Shown: positions 1-5,773 of the stretch, piece by piece
Layout: each line of letters starts with the position of its first letter
Numbering within the stretch: position 1 is the stretch's first letter
Source of the DNA: Convivina praedatoris
GTDB taxonomy: Bacteria > Bacillota > Bacilli > Lactobacillales > Lactobacillaceae
NCBI RefSeq assembly: GCF_933208505.1
Contig: NZ_CAKOEU010000002.1
DNA length: 64,000 bases
Direction: 5' to 3' (one strand)
Translations under genes and position numbers: made by a program
The notes under the pieces: generated by a model
Told to the model about the DNA's origin: nothing
What the model saw: only the letters and a program-made list of their open reading frames with translations
The model's database searches: none

Positions 1-1
1 T

Positions 2-493
2 GAGAAAAAAATATCTGAACGAGTACTAGGAGTCACTAGTTTTACTGATTTGATGGCTAAAAGTGGTCGCGTCGCCCAAACCGTAACGGTTAGCTATAAA
101 ATCACTATGGCCTCAGCTTCAGAAGTTGAACATTTACAGTTAGATCCTGGGGATGAAGTTTTGGTCATGGAGCGTTTGCGACTGGGAGATGACACGCCAA
201 TCTTGTTAGAGCAAACTACCTTACCGGTTAAATTAGTCAATAATTTTACCCGTTCTGATTTAACGGAGTCATTGTATGCCACCTTAATTCAAGCGGGCAT
301 TCAGCCTGGACATGCTGACCAAACAGTGACAGCTAGCTTGGCCACTGAGCGTTTGGCAGACTTCTTACAAATTAAACGTGGTGATCCAATTTTATCCGTC
401 CGTCAAGTTTCTTATGATCAAAATGATGTTCCTTTTGAATATGTTCGTTCCTACTATGTTGGTGAGCGTTTTGAATTTAAATTAAGTCGTTAA
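2..493 (+). CDS. GntR-family transcriptional regulator, effector (UTRA) domain, 5'-truncated by window edge
   Basis: The reading frame is open from the first base, so the N-terminal winged-helix DNA-binding part lies outside the window. The roughly 163 visible residues fit the UTRA ligand-binding domain of HutC/GntR regulators: a repeated beta-strand pattern containing GDEVLVMERLRLGDDTPILL, then TLPVKL, and a C-terminal strand ending in YYVGERFEF. UTRA domains bind sugars, amino acids or phosphorylated sugars. The ligand and target cannot be told here because the upstream neighbours are missing. It ends at a hairpin terminator shared with the convergent methionine operon. An internal ATG at 50 is not a credible start because the UTRA fold begins upstream. 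Confidence 0.85.
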   Translation, partial: EKKISERVLGVTSFTDLMAKSGRVAQTVTVSYKITMASASEVEHLQLDPGDEVLVMERLRLGDDTPILLEQTTLPVKLVNNFTRSDLTESLYATLIQAGIQPGHADQTVTASLATERLADFLQIKRGDPILSVRQVSYDQNDVPFEYVRSYYVGERFEFKLSR

Positions 494-496
494 GAA

Positions 497-532
497 AAGG
501 CTGTGCAACTTTAAATTGCACAGCCTTTTTTT
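497..532. terminator. Bidirectional intrinsic terminator between GntR gene and metI
   Basis: A perfect 12-bp stem (497-508 with 516-527, arm AAGGCTGTGCAA) has a 7-base loop. It is followed by a T-run on the plus strand and preceded by an A-run that gives a T-run on the minus strand. It closes both convergent genes. Confidence 0.93.
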
Positions 533-1226
533 ATTTATGATTTAAGCGTTTGGCTAACCAGTCACCAACAAGTTGAACAATTAACACAAAAATAAGAACT
601 AATAGGGTTGCTACCACGGTTGTATCGGTTGCAAAGCGGTTATAACCGTAGGAAATAGCCATGTTTCCTAAGCCACCAGCACCAATGGCACCGGCCATGG
701 CAGTTAAACCAATTAGACTAATTAAAGTTACGGTCGAAACTCGGATAATTTCTGAACGACCTTCACGGAAATAAACCCCAAAAACAATGTCAGTAAAAGT
801 AGCACCAATTGATTGAGCCGCTTCGACAATACCATGATCAACTTCACTTAAAGCAACTTGAATTTGACGGGCATAGAAAGGAAATACTCCCAAGGATAGT
901 GGTACTAAGGCAGCAGCTGTACCAATCTGGGTACCGACAATGGCTTTAGTAACTGGTGCAATGAAAGCCAGCAAAATAATGAAAGGTACGGCTCGGAAAA
1001 TGGAGACGACTTTATCTAAAATCCAGTATAGCGTTCGGTTAGGAGTAATGCCATCAGAGGCAGTCACAATTAGGCCAATACCAAAGATTAAGCCTAAAAT
1101 ACCACCAAAAATAGCTGACCAGAACGTCATATAAATGGTTTGAACGATGGCGGTCCACCAACCGGTATCGCCAGTCCAGCCTTGGTAGATTACATTGGGG
1201 AAGGTTTGTGAAATCCAATTACTCAT
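531..1226 (-). CDS. metI: Methionine ABC transporter permease MetI (MetP)
   Basis: Integral membrane permease of the methionine uptake (MUT) ABC family, 231 residues with about five membrane segments. The cytoplasmic EAA loop that docks on the ATPase is visible at residues 135-141 (EAAQSIGA). It is the last gene of the metQ-peptidase-metN-metI operon; its ATG overlaps the metN stop as ATGA, so translation is coupled to metN. Methionine or its sulfoxide is the expected substrate, supported by the T-box leader upstream of the operon. It terminates at the bidirectional hairpin at 497-532. Confidence 0.93.
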   Translation of the reverse strand: MSNWISQTFPNVIYQGWTGDTGWWTAIVQTIYMTFWSAIFGGILGLIFGIGLIVTASDGITPNRTLYWILDKVVSIFRAVPFIILLAFIAPVTKAIVGTQIGTAAALVPLSLGVFPFYARQIQVALSEVDHGIVEAAQSIGATFTDIVFGVYFREGRSEIIRVSTVTLISLIGLTAMAGAIGAGGLGNMAISYGYNRFATDTTVVATLLVLIFVLIVQLVGDWLAKRLNHK

Positions 1227-2308
1227 AGGGCATGTGATCCTTTCAATATTTCTACGTTAACACCAGCTTGCGCCAACTGAGCAATACCAGCGGTTAATTT
1301 GTCTTGCTCACCAGTTAAAATAACTAGCAGCGACCCAACTTCGGTTCCTTGTAAAATTTCAATATCACCATATAAAATATTGGCGACAATTTGGTACTGT
1401 CGATATAATCCAGCAATTAAGGGTTCGTTCGTATTATTACCAGTGTAGGTTAACCGGGCAAAAATCTGGTTCTCTTGTAAGTTTTGAACGAGGGCTTGTT
1501 GGCTAACCGTGGCAATTGCCTGGTCTAAATTAGTGGCAGTTTCGATAAATTCCTTGGTTAATTGCTCTTTGGGATTAGCAAAAATATTTAGTAGGGAGCC
1601 TCGCTCAATGATTTGCCCATTTTGCATAACGGCAACCTTATTAGCAATCTCCTTAACGGCCTGCATTTCGTGGGTAATCAGGAGGATGGTTAAACCGTAT
1701 TCTTGGTTTAACTTTTTCAAAAGGCCTAGAATCTGATTAGTGGTTTTAGGATCGAGGGCTGAAGTAGCTTCATCGGAAATTAAAATTTCAGGATCATTAG
1801 CCAGTGCCCGAGCAATGGCGACTCGCTGTTTTTGTCCACCGGAAAGTTGGGAAGGGTATTGTTGTGATCGGTCACTGAGTTCAACTAACTTCAAGAGTTC
1901 GCCGACCTTATCGGCTTTTTGGGTGTCCGATAGTTTGGCATGTTCCAAAGCAAAGGCTACATTTTCAGCAACAGTTCGTTCATTTAGGAGATTAAAATGT
2001 TGGAAAATCATTCCAATTTTACGTCGCTTTTGCCGTAATTGATTACTGTTAATAATTTTGGCGTGGCTTTGATTAGTTTGGCGGTCAAAGAAAGTACTGT
2101 CCTGAACGATAACCTGGCCACTAGTAGGGACTTGGAGTAAATTAACCGTTCGAACTAGCGTTGATTTACCAGCTCCAGAATAACCGACGACCCCATAAAT
2201 ATCACCGGATTGAACCTCTAGGGAGACATTTTGAACGGCGTTGATGGTTTTGTTTTTTTGCCGGAAGGTGACATTAATATTTTTTAAAGAAATGATTGAT
2301 TCAGTCAT
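1223..2308 (-). CDS. metN: Methionine ABC transporter ATP-binding protein MetN
   Basis: ATPase of the methionine importer, about 361 residues. Walker A (GYSGAGKST), the ABC signature (LSGGQKQR), Walker B (ILISDEAT) and the H-loop (ITHEM) are present. A C-terminal NIL-type domain (about the last 90 residues) is the known methionine-sensing regulatory domain that inhibits transport. I place the start at ATG 2308, because the protein then begins TESIISLKNINVTF, as family members do. The frame is open to a GTG at 2332, but that GTG directly abuts the purine-rich AAAGGGAA, leaving no usable spacing. From AAAGGGAA (2340-2333) to ATG 2308 is 24 bases, of which 14 form a GC-rich hairpin; see the separate entry. 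Confidence 0.93.
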   Translation of the reverse strand: MTESIISLKNINVTFRQKNKTINAVQNVSLEVQSGDIYGVVGYSGAGKSTLVRTVNLLQVPTSGQVIVQDSTFFDRQTNQSHAKIINSNQLRQKRRKIGMIFQHFNLLNERTVAENVAFALEHAKLSDTQKADKVGELLKLVELSDRSQQYPSQLSGGQKQRVAIARALANDPEILISDEATSALDPKTTNQILGLLKKLNQEYGLTILLITHEMQAVKEIANKVAVMQNGQIIERGSLLNIFANPKEQLTKEFIETATNLDQAIATVSQQALVQNLQENQIFARLTYTGNNTNEPLIAGLYRQYQIVANILYGDIEILQGTEVGSLLVILTGEQDKLTAGIAQLAQAGVNVEILKGSHAL

Positions 2309-2340
2309 GGCATAAAGTGTGCCGGCGGGCACTTCCCTTT
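2306..2340 (-). promoter_or_regulatory. Structured ribosome-binding site of metN: SD, hairpin, ATG
   Basis: Reading the minus strand: AAAGGGAA (2340-2333), then stem GTGCC (2332-2328), loop CGCC, stem GGCAC (2323-2319), ten bases, and ATG at 2308. Folding of the 14-base hairpin would bring the SD to a normal 10-base distance. The same layout is seen at pepF (16335-16373). Confidence 0.6.
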
Positions 2341-2344
2341 CATA

Positions 2345-3670
2345 TTATTGGTAGCTAGCGATGAGCGCTTTAATTAATTGAATATGTTCTTGGTAGTCAG
2401 TTAGCCGAATATTTTCATTGGGTGCATGATCACGAGACTGACTATTACCAATACCAAAACCCACAATCGGCGCGGGAATAGCATTATGGACATAAGCCAT
2501 CGGACCAGTACCGGCCGAAGTTGGCATAATCACTGGATCTGTTGGATAAATATTTTGCGTCAGTTCAATAACTTTTAAAATATTTTCATCTGACATATCA
2601 CTACGATAACCGAGTTGACTCAAGGTTTCTTCGATAATTAAGTCCGTAAATCCAGTCTGATTAAGTTGGGTCCGTATTTGCTCTAAGACAACTTTGGGGG
2701 TCATTCCTGGAACTAAGCGAACATCTAATTTGGCGCTAGCCTGATGGGGTAGAATTGTTTTAACACCAGGACCTTGATAGCCACTGGCGAAACCTTCAAT
2801 ATTGAAGGTCGGTTCAAAATAGAGTTGGTATTTTAATTCTTGATCAGAAAGTTGGGTTAATTGCCCAGCATCCAAACCTAAACTTTGGGTTAATTCCTGT
2901 CGATTGAAAGGGATTTGATTCACTAAATCAAGTTCACGTTGATTGGGTTTTTGGGCAGCTTGATTAAAGGCTGGAATTGGGATTTTTCCAGTTTGATCAC
3001 GTAGGGAATTTAGTCCAGCAATTAACCGCCAAGTAGCTGAATCGATGACGCCCGCCCAGGAGGAATGGAGGTCATCTTGACCAGTTTGACTGCTTACATT
3101 AAAAGTAACAATTCCTTTGTTACCACCGATAATTTCTAGCTGACCCTGACTATTTTTATTACCAGATTCCCAAATGGTTAAATCAGCCTGTAATTCAGGA
3201 TGTTTAGCTAAATAATCATTTAAATGTAAGGAAGCGGATTCTTCCGCACCTTCAACGATAAACGTGATATTAACTGGAAGAGCATCGAAATCATTCAGGT
3301 ATTGGGCTAAAGCGGTCATTCGTGCAGTTAGGTTTCCCTTATCATCATTAACACCTCGACCAAAGAGAAAATTACCTGCTTGGCGTAACTGCCAGGGATT
3401 ACTTTCCCATAAATCTAGTGGTTCCGCCGGTTGGACATCGTAATGATTATAGATTAATAAGGTTTTTGCATTTGGTTTAGGACTATGGAACTGGGCAATC
3501 ACTAGCGGTGCGAAGTAGGCATCATCAACTGTGACCTGACCACCTAGTTCAATAAAAGCCTGGGCAATTAATTGGGCGGTTTCGGGTAGATTCAAGCGTT
3601 GGGCGGAAACCGAGGGAATAGCCACTAAGTCCTTTAATAAATGAAGGTATTTATCTTGAATAGTTGTCAT
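2345..3670 (-). CDS. M20-family metallopeptidase in the methionine operon
   Basis: Zinc peptidase of the M20/M25/M40 family, 441 residues. The family metal and catalytic motifs are visible: YNHYDVQP (His and Asp), GRGVNDDKGN (bridging Asp), EGAEESAS (catalytic Glu pair) and a C-terminal His region (SRDHAPNENI). A dimerisation insert lies between. It sits between metQ and metN, an order also known in lactococci (plp-ydcBCD), which suggests it releases methionine from imported peptides or acylated derivatives; this substrate is inference. A normal SD (AAAGGA) lies 6 bases before ATG 3670. It could equally be annotated dipeptidase or deacylase; homology alone does not decide. Confidence 0.88.
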   Translation of the reverse strand: MTTIQDKYLHLLKDLVAIPSVSAQRLNLPETAQLIAQAFIELGGQVTVDDAYFAPLVIAQFHSPKPNAKTLLIYNHYDVQPAEPLDLWESNPWQLRQAGNFLFGRGVNDDKGNLTARMTALAQYLNDFDALPVNITFIVEGAEESASLHLNDYLAKHPELQADLTIWESGNKNSQGQLEIIGGNKGIVTFNVSSQTGQDDLHSSWAGVIDSATWRLIAGLNSLRDQTGKIPIPAFNQAAQKPNQRELDLVNQIPFNRQELTQSLGLDAGQLTQLSDQELKYQLYFEPTFNIEGFASGYQGPGVKTILPHQASAKLDVRLVPGMTPKVVLEQIRTQLNQTGFTDLIIEETLSQLGYRSDMSDENILKVIELTQNIYPTDPVIMPTSAGTGPMAYVHNAIPAPIVGFGIGNSQSRDHAPNENIRLTDYQEHIQLIKALIASYQ

Positions 3671-3706
3671 AGAATCCTTTCTGCTACTTGAATCGTAGGT
3701 TAAAAG

Positions 3707-4546
3707 TTACTTCTTATAATCCCAAACAGTTACTTCGGCACCGTGGTAGTTCTTTTCGACTAATTCCTTGGTCTTGGCAGTTTGAATGGACTTAACGACA
3801 TTTTTATAAGTTTGATTGTTTTCATCCTTTTTGTTAGCCGCGATGAAATTGAAGAACTGGGTGGTATTTTTATTCAAACCTTCAACATAAATTGCTGAGT
3901 TGAAATCAATCTTAGCTGACTTAGCAAAGTTGGTATTAATGACTGCCCCAGCAAACTGAGGATCTTTCAATGACTTAGCCGTTTGTGAGGCATCGACTGC
4001 GGTGATCTTTAAATTCTTGGGATTTTCGGTAATGTCCTGGGTGGTTGCCTTGTTGGTGTCCTTTAACTTAATTAAACCGGCTTCGGCTAATAAATGTAAG
4101 CCACGATTTTCATTGGTTACATCGTTGGCAACGGCAATTTGATCACCATTATTAAAATCACTGATGTTCTTATAGTTACTAGAGTAAAGGCGAAGAGGTG
4201 TCGTCCAAGTATCCCCAATGGAAACGATGTCAGATTTATTAGCTTTATTCCAATTTTCTAAGAAAGGATAGTTTTGGAAAGCGTTTAAATCAATATCATG
4301 GTTGGCCAGGGCCTTGTTGGGTTGAGAATAATCATTGAATTTAACAGTTTTTAAGGTAATGCCATACTTTTCTTTGGCAGTTTTGATGGCATTGTCCCAA
4401 ATTTCATCTTCACTTTGATCACCGGCCATGACCCCGATTTTAACGGTTTTATTAACATCTTGGGGATGGTTGAAAAAACTAAAGTAAGCGGCAATACCGA
4501 TACAGATAACTATTAGACTGGTGATGATTTTGGATTTCTTGCTCAT
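3707..4546 (-). CDS. metQ: Methionine-binding protein MetQ (NlpA family)
   Basis: Extracellular substrate-binding component of the methionine importer, 279 residues. An N-terminal hydrophobic segment (about residues 8-26) is followed by the NlpA-type domain starting at VKIGVMAGDQSEDEIW, with the family signature around DLNAFQNYPFL. There is no proper lipobox: the only Cys in the signal region lies in IVICIG, with Ile before it. The protein may therefore be held by an uncleaved signal anchor rather than lipidated. First gene of the operon, downstream of a T-box leader. SD GGAGAAAAG precedes ATG 4546. Confidence 0.9.
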   Translation of the reverse strand: MSKKSKIITSLIVICIGIAAYFSFFNHPQDVNKTVKIGVMAGDQSEDEIWDNAIKTAKEKYGITLKTVKFNDYSQPNKALANHDIDLNAFQNYPFLENWNKANKSDIVSIGDTWTTPLRLYSSNYKNISDFNNGDQIAVANDVTNENRGLHLLAEAGLIKLKDTNKATTQDITENPKNLKITAVDASQTAKSLKDPQFAGAVINTNFAKSAKIDFNSAIYVEGLNKNTTQFFNFIAANKKDENNQTYKNVVKSIQTAKTKELVEKNYHGAEVTVWDYKK

Positions 4547-4576
4547 ATTCTTTTCTCCTCAATAATAAACAATTTA

Positions 4577-4877
4577 GGTAACAAAAAAATCGCTCCTGTA
4601 GGATATACAGAAGCGATTTACGCGTTACCATTCTGAGATTTCGCTGTTTGATTACTCAAACAGCTGCTCACTAACCATCGGACATCGGGAGATGATCCTA
4701 GTCGAATGGTGTGCCTGGTAACGAGGGCCAATCCGTCATATGCTAAACGGTAAACCGATTCGCACATGCCAATCACAGATCATTTTCACTAACGCCCGCA
4801 TGTCACCTCTCATCAACCGGTGACTTTCTGATTTTTGTTGGTTAGTTACTTTTCTGCTCAACTTGTTTGTTACATGT
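4577..4877 (-). ncRNA. T-box leader (probable tRNA-Met sensor) of the met operon
   Basis: This fills most of the 422-base gap between metQ and the SAP gene. Near its 3' end the minus strand reads CAGAA-TGGTAAC-GCG-taaat-CGC-TTCTG (about 4635-4610). This is an antiterminator with two helices and a 7-base bulge, mutually exclusive with the terminator at 4583-4619. The bulge UGGU matches the ACCA end expected for tRNA-Met; the canonical bulge is UGGNACC, here UGGUAAC. A 7-bp base stem of Stem I (CTAACCA with TGGTTAG) encloses about 190 bases. Two ATG triplets on its 3' side (4685-4683 and 4678-4676, minus strand) could be the specifier; I cannot decide. No S-box core is present. Confidence 0.8.
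4583..4619 (-). terminator. Attenuator terminator of the met T-box
   Basis: On the minus strand a 14-bp stem (arm AAATCGCTTCTGTA, 4619-4606, with its complement ending at 4587) and a 5-base loop are followed by a run of T. Its 5' arm includes the TTCTG that pairs in the antiterminator. Confidence 0.9.
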
Positions 4878-4883
4878 AGGTAC

Positions 4884-4912
4884 ATCTTAATCATATTTAT
4901 TAAAATTGTCAA
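4884..4912 (-). promoter_or_regulatory. Promoter of the met operon
   Basis: Minus-strand -35 TTGACA (4912-4907), a 17-base spacer and -10 TAAGAT (4889-4884). Transcription should start near 4877, giving a leader of about 330 bases to the metQ start. Confidence 0.85.
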
Positions 4913-4935
4913 ATTATTTTTTGGATAGGTATAGA
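4906..4935 (+). promoter_or_regulatory. Promoter of the SAP-domain gene, overlapping the met promoter
   Basis: Plus-strand TTGTCA (4906-4911), 18-base spacer, TATAGA (4930-4935). Its -35 occupies the same bases as the met operon -35 on the other strand. Confidence 0.55.
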
Positions 4936-4969
4936 ATAAAATTAATAATGGTTAGTTGGAGGGTGTTGG

Positions 4970-5542
4970 ATGGAACTTCTAAAGGAAAATCAATATTATT
5001 ATAAAAAAGATTTACAGGACATTTGTCGCCAACATGGCTGGTCTACCAGTGGGACTAAAGCACAGCTTTTAGCCTGTATTCAATCTGGTGGTAAACGGGG
5101 AGGTGACCAACCTGCCCGCAATCATAAAATAAGACTAACACTCGATCAAATTTCACCAGAAATGCCGCTGATTAATTCGGGCTTTTCCTTTAATCAAGTG
5201 GCACGCGACTATTTTGCCAACTATTATCAGGTGGCTAATTTTCATTTCACAAAACAAATGGCCACCTTATGTCGTTTAGCCCAAAAGAATCAAGACTCAA
5301 GTATCCATGTTTCTGATTTAATGGATATTTATGAAGGCAAGCGTTTTGGTAGCTTAGATGATGAAGATGAGGCCAGCTATCAATGGAATAATTTCGTTCA
5401 TGACTTTTTTGCTGATGATAGCCTGCCAGCTGAAAAGAATCTGCACATGGCGGCGCAGCTGTGGCATTTTGTGAAAAATCGTCCGCAAGAAAATTCTTAT
5501 ACTAGTGATTTATGGCGTCAGTATCAAGCTCAACAAAAATAA
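4970..5542 (+). CDS. SAP-domain protein of unknown function
   Basis: 190 residues. The N-terminus (about residues 8-40, KKDLQDICRQHGWSTSGTKA) matches the SAP helix-turn-helix motif, known for nucleic-acid binding in many proteins. The remainder is mostly helical, with conserved-looking blocks SFNQVARDYF and YQWNNFVHDFF, which resembles a domain-of-unknown-function family found with SAP in lactic acid bacteria. A strong SD (TTGGAGGGTG) precedes ATG 4970. It is transcribed alone from a promoter back to back with the met operon. DNA or RNA binding is an inference from the SAP motif only; no enzymatic motif is visible. Confidence 0.75.
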   Translation: MELLKENQYYYKKDLQDICRQHGWSTSGTKAQLLACIQSGGKRGGDQPARNHKIRLTLDQISPEMPLINSGFSFNQVARDYFANYYQVANFHFTKQMATLCRLAQKNQDSSIHVSDLMDIYEGKRFGSLDDEDEASYQWNNFVHDFFADDSLPAEKNLHMAAQLWHFVKNRPQENSYTSDLWRQYQAQQK

Positions 5543-5572
5543 TTGTCTTATTAGCGAACTATCTGATAGAAT
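5543..5572 (+). promoter_or_regulatory. Promoter of the manganese riboswitch / ATPase operon
   Basis: TTGTCT (5543-5548), 18-base spacer, TAGAAT (5567-5572), placed about 20 bases before the riboswitch aptamer. The -35 starts immediately after the SAP gene stop. Confidence 0.6.
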
Positions 5573-5590
5573 ACAAATATAGTAAATTTC

Positions 5591-5693
5591 TGAGGGAGTA
5601 ACTGACGAAATATTCGTGGCCAAATCGTCAAAGCAAAACAGCAATGTTTTATATCGCGCTCAGCGCCGGTTTGGCATTAAACAGTGAGACTCA
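5591..5693 (+). ncRNA. yybP-ykoY manganese riboswitch
   Basis: The two conserved halves are visible: TGAGGGAGTAAC at the 5' end and AGTGAGACTCA at the 3' end, with P1 formed by TGAG/CTCA. The GGAGTA and GAGAC elements correspond to the conserved internal-loop sequences that build the Mn2+ site in this class. TCGTCAA and CAGCGCCGGT lie between. It stands directly upstream of a P-type ATPase, the classical gene class for this riboswitch in lactic acid bacteria. The 3' arm of P1 (CTCA) is also part of the terminator at 5688-5728, so metal binding should favour readthrough. Confidence 0.85.
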
Positions 5694-5728
5694 TATGGGT
5701 GTTTTTTGGCGCCGGTATGGGTCTTTTT
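5688..5728 (+). terminator. Riboswitch-controlled terminator
   Basis: Arms GACTCATA (5688-5695) and TATGGGTC (5716-5723) pair over 8 bp including one G-T pair, followed by TTTTT. The first arm overlaps aptamer P1, giving an either/or switch. Confidence 0.75.
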
Positions 5729-5773
5729 GCTTTTGTGCAGGACTCACCGGTAAAAATAAAGGAGAAGAACTGA

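Noticed and set aside
2309..2332. GTG 2332 as the metN start
   Set aside because: It directly follows the SD with no spacing, and the extra residues are not typical of MetN. ATG 2308 gives the family N-terminus.
4577..4877. SAM (S-box) riboswitch upstream of metQ
   Set aside because: The S-box core and its conserved GA-rich junctions are absent, while the antiterminator with UGGU bulge is clear.
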